Translations under genes and position numbers: made by a program
Notes under the pieces: generated by a model
Database searches by the model: none
Seen by the model: only the letters and a program-made list of their open reading frames with translations
What the model was told of the DNA's origin: nothing
Source of the DNA: Pseudoduganella ginsengisoli
GTDB taxonomy: Bacteria; Pseudomonadota; Gammaproteobacteria; Burkholderiales; Burkholderiaceae_D
Direction of reading: 5' to 3'
NCBI RefSeq assembly: GCF_009720865.1
Contig: NZ_WNLA01000012.1
Location: 62,001 to 126,000 of the forward strand
DNA length: 64,000 nt
Shown here: positions 54,901-62,800 of the stretch, in pieces
Layout: each line of letters opens with the position of its first letter
Numbering within the stretch: position 1 is the first letter of the stretch

Positions 54901-57900
54901 TGTTCAACAGCGACAACTGGTTGGAATTCAAGCCCGTCGCCACTTGCTTGGTGGTCAGCGCGCCAATTTGTGCCGACGTCAGCGCGTCGATCTGGTCGGT
55001 GGAAATACCGGCCATCTGCAGCGTCGTCAGCGACGAAATCACGCTGGTCTTAATCGCTGCCAGGTCCGCATCTTCCATTGCGCGGATTTGCGACGAATCC
55101 AGGCCCGCCAGTTGCGTGCTGGTCAGCGCGCCCACCTGGTTGGTGTCGAGCGCGACGACTTCCGCCGTGTTCAGTGCACCAATCTGTGTGGACTTCAGGC
55201 CAGCCAACGCCTTGGTCGTGATGGCAGCTACGTCATCCGTACCCAGCGCAGCAATGCCATCGGTGGTCAGCGACGACAGTTGCAGCGACGTCAGGGCCGC
55301 CACTTGCGTGTCGTCCAGCGCCGATACCTGCAAGGTGTTCAGGCTATTAATGACCGACGTGCTCAGCGCGGCAATCTGCGTGGACGACAGCTGGCCCAAT
55401 TGCGGCGTGGTCAACGCCGACACCTGGCTCGACTTCAGCGAAGCAATCACCGTGGTCTTCAGCGAGCTGATCGCGTCGGTGGCAATGGCGCCGATGGTGT
55501 CCGTCGTCAGCGCGGCAAATTGCGCGCTGGTCAAGCCGCCCAGTTGCAGGCTGTTCAAGACCGACAACTGGTTCGAGTTCAAGCCCGACGCCACTTGCTT
55601 GGTGGTCAGCGCACCAATTTGTGCCGACGTCAGCGCATCGATCTGGTCGGTCGAGATACCGGCCATTTGCAGCGTCGTCAGCGACGAAATCACGCTGGTC
55701 TTGATCGCTGCCAGATCCGCATCTTCCATTGCGCGGATTTGCGAGCTGTCCAGACCGGCCAGTTGCGTGCTGGTCAGCGCACCCACCTGGTTGGTGTCGA
55801 GCGCGACGATTTCCGCCGTGTTCAGTGCGCCAATCTGCGTGGACTTCAGGCCAGCCAGCGCCTTCGTGGTAATCGCGGCCACGTCATCCGTGCCCAGCGC
55901 AGCGATGCCATCGGTGGACAGTGCCGACAGTTGCAGCGACGTCAGCGCAGCCACTTGCGAGTCGTCCAGCGCCGACACTTGCAGCGTGTTCAAGGTGCTG
56001 ATGACCGACGTCGTCAGCGCGGCAATCTGCGTGGACGACAGCTGGCCCAATTGCGGCGTGGTCAACGCCGAAACCTGGCTCGACTTCAGCGAAGCAATCA
56101 CCGTGGTCTTCAGCGAGCTGATCGCATCGGTGGCAATGGCGCCAATGGTATCCGTCGTCAGCGCGGCGAATTGCGCACTGGTCAGGCCCGCCAGCTGCAC
56201 GCTGTTCAACAGCGACAACTGGTTGGAATTCAAGCCCGTCGCCACTTGCTTGGTGGTCAGCGCGCCAATTTGTGCGGACGTCAGCGCATCGATCTGGTCG
56301 GTGGAAATACCGGCCATCTGCAGCGTCGTCAGCGACGAAATCACGCTGGTCTTAATCGCGGCCAGATCCGCATCTTCCATTGCGCGGATTTGCGACGAAT
56401 CCAGGCCCGCCAGTTGCGTGCTGGTCAGCGCGCCCACCTGGTTGGTGTCGAGCGCGACGACTTCCGCCGTGTTCAGTGCACCAATCTGTGTGGACTTCAG
56501 GCCAGCCAGCGCCTTGGTCGTGATGGCAGCTACGTCATCCGTACCCAGCGCAGCGATGCCATCGGTGGTCAGCGACGACAGTTGCAGCGACGTCAGGGCC
56601 GCCACTTGCGTGTCGTCCAGCGCCGATACCTGCAAGGTGTTCAGGCTATTAATGACCGACGTGCTCAGCGCGGCAATCTGCGTGGACGACAGCTGGCCCA
56701 ATTGCGGCGTCGTCAACGCCGACACCTGGCTCGACTTCAGCGAAGCAATCACCGTGGTCTTCAGCGAGCTGATCGCATCGGTAGCAATGGCGCCTATGGT
56801 GTCCGTCGTCAGCGCGGCAAATTGCGCGCTGGTCAGGCCGCCCAGTTGCAGGCTGTTCAAGACCGACAACTGGTTCGAGTTCAAGCCCGACGCCACTTGC
56901 TTGGTGGTCAGCGCACCGATTTGCAGCGACGTCAGCGCGTCAATCTGGTCGGTGGAAATACCGGCCATCTGCAGCGTCGTCAGCGACGAAATCACGCTGG
57001 TCTTGATCGCTGCCAGGTCCGCATCTTCCATTGCGCGGATTTGCGACGAATCCAGTCCGGCAACTTGCGTGCTGGTCAGTGCGCCCACCTGGTTGGTATC
57101 CAGCGCGACGACTTCGGCCGTATTCAAAGCGGCGATTTGCGTGGATTTCAGGCCGGCCAGCGCTTTCGTGGTGATAGCTGCCACATCGTCCGTACCCAGT
57201 GCGGCAATGGCATCCGTGGTCAGCGACGACAATTGTGCAGACGACAGCGCTGCCACTTGCGTGTCATCCAGTGCCGACACTTGCAGCGTGTTCAGGCTGG
57301 CAATGACGGACGTGGTCAGCGCGGCAATCTGCGTGGACGACAGCTGGCCCAATTGCGGCGTCGTCAACGCCGACACCTGGCTCGACTTCAGCGAAGCGAT
57401 CACCGTGGTCTTCAGCGAGCTGATCGCGTCGGTAGCAATGGCGCCAATGGTGTCCGTCGTCAGCGCGGCAAATTGCGCGCTGGTCAAACCGCCCAATTGC
57501 AGGCTGTTCAAGACCGACAACTGGTTAGAGTTCAAGCCCGAAGCCACTTGCTTGGTGGTCAGTGCGCCAATTTGTGCCGACGTCAGCGCGTCGATCTGGT
57601 CGGTGGAAATACCGGCCATCTGCAGCGTCGTCAGCGACGAAATCACGCTGGTCTTGATCGCGGCCAGATCCGCATCTTCCATTGCGCGGATTTGCGAGCT
57701 GTCCAAACCGGCCAGTTGCGTGCTGGTCAGCGCACCCACCTGGTTGGTATCCAGCGCGACGACTTCGGCCGTATTCAAAGCGGCGATTTGCGTGGACTTC
57801 AGGCCAGCCAGCGCCTTCGTGGTAATCGCAGCCACATCATCCGTGCCCAGCGCAGCAATGCCATCGGTGGTCAGCGACGACAGTTGCAGCGAACTCAGCG

Positions 57901-59686
57901 CGGCCACTTGCGTGTCATCCAGTGCGGACACTTGCAAGGTATTGAGGCTGCTGATGACGGACGTGCTCAGCGCGGCAATTTGCGTGGACGACAGTTGGCC
58001 CAATTGCGGCGTCGTCAACGCCGATACCTGGCTCGACTTCAGCGAAGCAATCACCGTGGTCTTCAGCGAGCTGATCGCATCGGTAGCAATGGCGCCGATG
58101 GTGTCCGTCGTCAGCGCGGCAAATTGCGCGCTGGTCAAGCCGCCCAGTTGCAGGCTGTTCAAGACCGACAACTGGTTCGAGTTCAAGCCCGACGCCACTT
58201 GCTTGGTGGTCAGCGCACCGATTTGCAGCGACGTCAGCGCGTCGATCTGGTCGGTGGAAATACCGGCCATCTGCAGCGTCGTCAGCGACGAAATCACGCT
58301 GGTCTTGATCGCTGCCAGGTCCGCATCTTCCATTGCGCGGATTTGCGACGAATCCAGTCCGGCAACTTGCGTGCTGGTCAGTGCGCCCACCTGGTTGGTA
58401 TCCAGCGCCACGACTTCGGCCGTATTCAAAGCGGCGATTTGCGTGGACTTCAGGCCAGCCAGCGCCTTCGTGGTAATCGCGGCCACATCGTCCGTGCCCA
58501 GCGCGGCGACGCCATCGGTCGTCAGCGCCGACAGTTGCAGCGAATTCAGTGCGGCCACTTGCGTATCGTCCAGCGACGACACTTGCAGGGTATTGAGACT
58601 GCTGATCACCGACGTGCTCAGCGCAGCAATTTGCGACGACGACAGTTGGCCCAATTGCGGGGTGGTCAGTGCCGAAACCTGGCTCGACTTCAGCGAACCA
58701 ATGACGGTCGACTTCAGCGCGCTGATGGCATCGGTGGCGATGGCGCCGATGGTGTCCGTGGTCAGCGACGAGAACTGTGCGGTCGTCAAGCCTGCCAGCT
58801 GCAAGCTGTTCAATGCGCCGATCTGGGCCGAATCAAAGCCGCTGGAGATTTGCTTGGTCGTCAGGGCGCCGATTTGCGCGGACGTCAACGCATCGATCTG
58901 GGCGGTGGAAATACCCGCCATTTGCAGCGTGGACAGCGACGAAATCACCGTGGTCTTGATTGCCGCCAGGTCCACGTCTTCCATGCCGCGGATTTGCGCG
59001 GACGTCAGGCCGGCCATCTGCGACGTGCTCAGCGCGCCAATTTGCACGCTGTTCATTTGTTCGATTTGCAGCGTCGTCATCGCGCCGATCTGGCTCGACT
59101 TGAAGCCGGCCATCGCGGTGGTCGTCAGCGACGACAGCTGGTCCGTGGTCAGGGCTGCCACGGAATCCGTGTTCAGCGCCGCCAGCTGGGACGATTTCAG
59201 GGCGGACAGTTGCAGCGTATCCAGCGCAACGATGTCCGTGGTGTTCAGGCTGCTGCTCAACTGCTGGGTCGTCAGCGCACTCACCTGCGCAGTCGACAGC
59301 ACGCCGATTTGAACGGACGTCAGGGCGTCAACCTGCAAGGTCGTCATCGCAGCCAGCGCCGACGACTTCAAGCCTGCAATGGAATCCGTGGACAGCGCGA
59401 CGATTTCATCGGAAGTCAGCGCCTTAGCTTGCGACGTGCTGAAGCCGCCGATCTGGTACGACGACAGTGCAGCGATTTGCAAGGTCGACACAGCCGACAC
59501 CTGCAACGTCGATAGATAGCCGACCTGGGCCGACGTCAATGCCTTGACTTGATCTGTCGTCAAAGCCCCCAGTTTCTCCGTACCCAGCGCACTGATATCC
59601 GCCGAGTTCAGGCCGGATATGGTTTCTGTGCTGAGGGAAGCAATCTGGAAGGTGTTCAGTAATGAAATAATGCTAGCCACTTCCAT
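51989..59686 (-). CDS. Giant octapeptide-repeat protein with Ca2+-binding-type C-terminal module
   Basis: About 2565 residues. From residue ~5 to ~2300 it is a continuous run of octapeptides L-[TS]-[TS]-x-[QE]-[IV]-x-[AG], for example LTTDQVKA, LTSAQVGY, LSTLQVSA. These form nine higher-order units of 217 residues, each 27 octads plus one residue. The last 263 residues are a separate module with Asp-rich loops: DLDGNGIQTL, DRNGNGSIDDGSELFG, DINGDGKLTSADAAFG and DGNADGVSSASELKSL, resembling EF-hand/type I secretion Ca2+ loops. There is no N-terminal signal peptide and no Cys-rich part. ATG 59686 has AAGGAG only 1 bp upstream; GTG 59680 has ideal spacing and may be the true start. Function unknown; probably secreted. 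Confidence 0.85.
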   Translation of the reverse strand: MEVASIISLLNTFQIASLSTETISGLNSADISALGTEKLGALTTDQVKALTSAQVGYLSTLQVSAVSTLQIAALSSYQIGGFSTSQAKALTSDEIVALSTDSIAGLKSSALAAMTTLQVDALTSVQIGVLSTAQVSALTTQQLSSSLNTTDIVALDTLQLSALKSSQLAALNTDSVAALTTDQLSSLTTTAMAGFKSSQIGAMTTLQIEQMNSVQIGALSTSQMAGLTSAQIRGMEDVDLAAIKTTVISSLSTLQMAGISTAQIDALTSAQIGALTTKQISSGFDSAQIGALNSLQLAGLTTAQFSSLTTDTIGAIATDAISALKSTVIGSLKSSQVSALTTPQLGQLSSSQIAALSTSVISSLNTLQVSSLDDTQVAALNSLQLSALTTDGVAALGTDDVAAITTKALAGLKSTQIAALNTAEVVALDTNQVGALTSTQVAGLDSSQIRAMEDADLAAIKTSVISSLTTLQMAGISTDQIDALTSLQIGALTTKQVASGLNSNQLSVLNSLQLGGLTSAQFAALTTDTIGAIATDAISSLKTTVIASLKSSQVSALTTPQLGQLSSTQIAALSTSVISSLNTLQVSALDDTQVAALSSLQLSSLTTDGIAALGTDDVAAITTKALAGLKSTQIAALNTAEVVALDTNQVGALTSTQLAGLDSSQIRAMEDADLAAIKTSVISSLTTLQMAGISTDQIDALTSAQIGALTTKQVASGLNSNQLSVLNSLQLGGLTSAQFAALTTDTIGAIATDAISSLKTTVIASLKSSQVSALTTPQLGQLSSTQIAALTTSVIASLNTLQVSALDDTQVAALSSAQLSSLTTDAIAALGTDDVAAITTKALAGLKSTQIAALNTAEVVALDTNQVGALTSTQVAGLDSSQIRAMEDADLAAIKTSVISSLTTLQMAGISTDQIDALTSLQIGALTTKQVASGLNSNQLSVLNSLQLGGLTSAQFAALTTDTIGAIATDAISSLKTTVIASLKSSQVSALTTPQLGQLSSTQIAALSTSVINSLNTLQVSALDDTQVAALTSLQLSSLTTDGIAALGTDDVAAITTKALAGLKSTQIGALNTAEVVALDTNQVGALTSTQLAGLDSSQIRAMEDADLAAIKTSVISSLTTLQMAGISTDQIDALTSAQIGALTTKQVATGLNSNQLSLLNSVQLAGLTSAQFAALTTDTIGAIATDAISSLKTTVIASLKSSQVSALTTPQLGQLSSTQIAALTTSVISTLNTLQVSALDDSQVAALTSLQLSALSTDGIAALGTDDVAAITTKALAGLKSTQIGALNTAEIVALDTNQVGALTSTQLAGLDSSQIRAMEDADLAAIKTSVISSLTTLQMAGISTDQIDALTSAQIGALTTKQVASGLNSNQLSVLNSLQLGGLTSAQFAALTTDTIGAIATDAISSLKTTVIASLKSSQVSALTTPQLGQLSSTQIAALSTSVINSLNTLQVSALDDTQVAALTSLQLSSLTTDGIAALGTDDVAAITTKALAGLKSTQIGALNTAEVVALDTNQVGALTSTQLAGLDSSQIRAMEDADLAAIKTSVISSLTTLQMAGISTDQIDALTSAQIGALTTKQVATGLNSNQLSLLNSVQLAGLTSAQFAALTTDTIGAIATDAISSLKTTVIASLKSSQVSALTTPQLGQLSSTQIAALTTSVISTLNTLQVSALDDSQVAALTSLQLSALSTDGIAALGTDDVAAITTKALAGLKSTQIAALNTAEVVALDTNQVGALTSTQLAGLDSSQIRAMEEADLAAIKTSVISSLTTLQMAGISTDQIDALTSAQIGALTTKQVATGLNSNQLSLLNSVQLAGLTSAQFAALTTDTIGAIATDAISSLKTTVIASLKSSQVSALTTPQLGQLSSTQIAALTTSVISTLNTLQVSALDDSQVAALTSLQLSALSTDGIAALGTDDVAAITTKALAGLKSTQIGALNTAEVVALETSQVAALTSTQLAGLDSSQIRAMEDADLAAIKTSVISSLTTLQMAGISTDQIDALTSAQIGAMTTKQVAVGFNSNQLATLNSLQLAGLTSMQFAALTTDTIGAIATADIDTLKTSVISALKSTQVTAITTAQLGELTSQQIAALSSSVLAALNTNQAASLSDTQVAALSSVQLSALGTDLIAALGTEDVAAITTKSLAGLKSTQIAALTTDQLVAMDSLQVAALSTTQLAGLSSAQITKMDTIDVAGIKSSAVASLTTLQITGLTTDQLVAMSTSQFAALTSKQVTGLTTLQISALETTDVTALRTSTILGLNSEQFAGLTTLQLSMLLTSQVNALTTLQTAALNTAQVNALAAGDSPIVLDLDGNGIQTLAFNAGVTFDLTGSGNKAGTGWVGGGDGLLALDRNGNGSIDDGSELFGTGTILANGAKALNGYQALAELDINGDGKLTSADAAFGNLRVWVDGNADGVSSASELKSLADLNITSLSLDAKAGSDINNGNLVGLTSTYETADGQTHDAADVWFAGRNVGGDASSLRGNVSGLVQSMSSFTGDTPQGGGALAMDGGSTVNASVATLAAAIDQFDATKLNGAADLAASDSDLRLKALSSSAGQGGILASK
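53126..58984. repeat. Nine tandem 651-bp units in the first giant gene
   Basis: The motif coding M-E-D-x-D-L recurs from 58984 to 53125, a distance of 5859 bp, exactly nine times 651. An independent marker (the complement-strand code for QLGQL) occurs at 53440, 54091, 54742, 55393, 56044, 56695, 57346, 57997 and 58648, each step 651 bp. Internal units are very similar in DNA; the first and last are the most divergent. Two unit types alternate in part of the array. Confidence 0.95.
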
Positions 59687-59734
59687 TCTCCTTGTGAAAG
59701 ACACCGCGCAGTACGGCGACGCTTAATTGATGAA

Positions 59735-59760
59735 AACGGCAAAGCCCGTGCCTTGCCGTT
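59735..59760 (-). terminator. Hairpin between the two giant genes
   Basis: AACGGCAA and TTGCCGTT form a perfect 8-bp stem with a 10-nt loop, 43 bp past the stop of the second giant gene; on the minus strand TTTTC follows. It probably ends that transcript before the promoter region of the first giant gene, which must lie in the next ~50 bp if the gene has its own promoter. Confidence 0.6.
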
Positions 59761-59802
59761 CCGGGAGCGGCACCCGGTCACCCGGGTACCGGCCCCCTCG
59801 CC

Positions 59803-62800
59803 TTACTTGGCTGCCAGGATGCCGCCCTGGCCTGCGCTGCCGGACAGTGCCTTCAGTCGCAGGTCGCTGTCCGTTGCCGCCAGATCGGCTGCACCGTTCA
59901 GCTTGGTAGCGTCGAACTGGCTGATTGCTGCCGCCAGCGTCGCTACGCTGTTATTCACGCCGCCGCTTGCATCGAGCGACAGCGCACCACCCGTTGCCGG
60001 GGCCGAAGTATGGTCAAAGGCTGCAATCGACTGCACCAGGCCGCCCACGTTGCCGCGCAGGTCAGCTGCACCTGGCGACACGTTGCTGCCGGCGAACCAG
60101 ACGTCGGCTTCCGCGTGGCTCTGGCCATCAGCCGTTTCGTAGGTGGACGTCATCCCCACGATATTGCCGTTGTTCAGCGACACGTCAGACTTGCCGTTCA
60201 GGTTCAGCTTGCTGATGTTCAAGTCAGCCAGCGACTTCAGTTCGCCCGCATCGCTGACGCCATCGGCATTGCCATCCACCCACACGCGCAGATTGCCGAA
60301 CGCGGCATCCGCACTGGTGATGGCGCCGTCGCCGTTGGTATCGAGCTCAGCTAGCGCTTCGTAGCCGTTGCCAGCTTTCTGGCCGTTCGCCAGCGTGGTG
60401 CCGGAGCCGAACAGTTCGGAACCATCGTCGATGGCGCCGTTGCCGTTGCGGTCCAGCGCCAGCAAGCCGTCGCCACCGCCCACCCAGCCCGTGCCCACCT
60501 TGCTGCCGGTACCCAGCATGTCGAACTGCACCGCATCGCTGTACGACAGCGTTTCGATACCGTTGCCATTCAAGTCCAGCACCAGCGGCGTGTACAGCAC
60601 AGACTGGAAGGCGCCGATCTGCGTGCTGCTCAAGCCGCCCACCTGCGTGGTCGTCAGTGCGCACACTTGCATGCTGTTCATCGCCGAGATTTGCAAGGTC
60701 GTGAAGCCAGCCATCTGCGCCGAGCTCAGCGTGCGGATCGTCGCAGTCTTCAGTGCAACGATATCGGTGGTTTCAATTGCCGACAGCTGCAAGGTCGACA
60801 GGCCGGTCAGCGACGTCAGTGCACTGAACTGCGAAGTCGTCATGGCCACCAGCTGGTCGGTCGTCAAGCCCACCACTTGCGTGGAGCTCAGGCCGGCAAC
60901 CACACCGGTGGACAGCACCGCCACGTCGGCCACTTGCATCGCTGCAATGGTCTGCGTCGATACCGATGCAAACTGCGAGCTGGTCAGCGCGGAAACCTGG
61001 TTGGTGCCCAGTGCATACATCTGGTCGGTCGTCAGCGCTGCGATCTGCGTCGACTTCAGGCCCGCAATCGTCGTGACTTTCAAGCCATCCAGTTCCGCCG
61101 TGGCCAGTGCGGCCAGCGCATTGGTCGACAGTGCGGCAATTTGTACGGAGCTGAAGCCGCCCAGCGCCGTGTCATCAAGGCCGGCTACCTGCACGCTGTT
61201 CAGCGCGCCGACAGCCATCGTGCTCAGCGCGCCGATTTGCGTCGTCGTGAACTCGCCAATTTGCGCCGACGTCAGCGCCGCGACATGCGTGGTCTTCAGC
61301 GATGCAATCACGCTGGTCTTGATGCCAGTGATATCCGTGGTTTCAATTGCCGTCACGGTAGCTGCGGCCAGTGCGGAGAACTGTGCCGTGGTCAGCGCGC
61401 CGATCTGTACCGAGTCAAACGCGGCAATCTGGACCGACGTCAAGCCCGTGCCAACCTGGTAAGTGGTCAGGGCGGCAATCTGCGCCGTTGCCAGGCCATC
61501 GAGCTGGTTGGTGCCGATGGCAGCGATTTGCGCCGTCGTCAAGCCCGTGATGGCCGTCGACTTGATCGCTGCCAGGTCGTTGGTTTCCATCACCGCCACA
61601 TTGGCAGCCGTCAGGCCCACCAATTGCGACGACGTCAGGCTGGACACTTGCAAGGTCGTCAGGCCCACCACCTGCGCGGTATTCAAGCCTGCCACCTGGC
61701 TGGACTTCAAGCCGGCCAGCGACGTGGTCGTCAGCGCCGCCACGTCTTCCGTGCCAAACACAGAGAGCAGGTCGGTACCCAGCGCGGACAGTTGCGTCGA
61801 GTTCAGAGCCGCCACTTGCGCACTGTTCAGCGCTTGCGCCTGATTGGTATTCAGCGAAGACAGCGCCGAGCTCGACAGCGAGCCCACTTGCGAAGCCGTC
61901 AGCTGGCCCAGCTGCGCCGTCGTCACGTAGCCCACTTGCGTGGATTTCAGCGACGCGATGACCGTGGTCTTCAGCGTATCGATATCGTCGGTGGCAATCG
62001 CGGCAATGGCGGTCGAATTCAGCGCGCCGAATTGCGCCGTGCTCAGCGCACCGAGCTGCGTCGTATCGAATGCGGCAATCTGCGCCGAGTTCAGGCCAGT
62101 CGACACTTGCGTGGTCGTCAGTGCGGCGATGTTAGCCGACGTCAGGCCATCAATTTGGTTGGTGCCGATCGCATTGATCTGGTTCGACGTCAGCGACGAA
62201 ATCACGCTGGATTTGATGGCAGCCAGGTCATTGGTTTCCATCACGGCGATGTTGGCCGCCGTCATGCCCGTCAATTGCGACGATGTCAGCGCCGCCACTT
62301 GCAGCGTGGACAAGCCCACGACTTGCGCCGTGTTCAAGCCTGCCACCTGCGTGGATTTCAAGCCGGCCAGCGCCGAAGTCTTGATCGCGGCAATGTCTTC
62401 CGTATCGAATGCCGCCAGCACGTTGGTGGCCAGCGCGCCCACTTGCGTGGAACCCAGCGCGCCAACCTGCACGCTGTTGAGCGCCGTGCCTTGCGCGGCG
62501 CTGAGGCTGCCCAGCGACGAACTCGACAGCGCCGCAACCTGCGCGCTCGACAGTTGTGCAATTTGCGTGGTCGTCAGGCCAGCAATCTGCGTGGACTTCA
62601 GGCCGGAAATCACGGTGGTCGTCAGCGTATCGATGTCGGCCGTGGCAATCGCGGCAATCACGTCGGTGGCCAGCACGCCGAACTGGGTGCTGTTCAAGCC
62701 GGACAGCTGCACGCTGGTCAGTGCAGCAACCTGTACCGAGTTCAAGCCAGTCGATACTTGCAGCGTGGTCAGTGCGCCCACCTGTGCGGACGTCAGCACG

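Noticed and set aside
52578..59515. Forward-strand frames of 2244 and 2182 codons
   Set aside because: Antisense by-products of the in-phase repeats; their Cys/Ser/Val- or Arg/Gln-rich composition is unlike any protein family, while the minus-strand frame has coherent octads and a recognisable C-terminal module.
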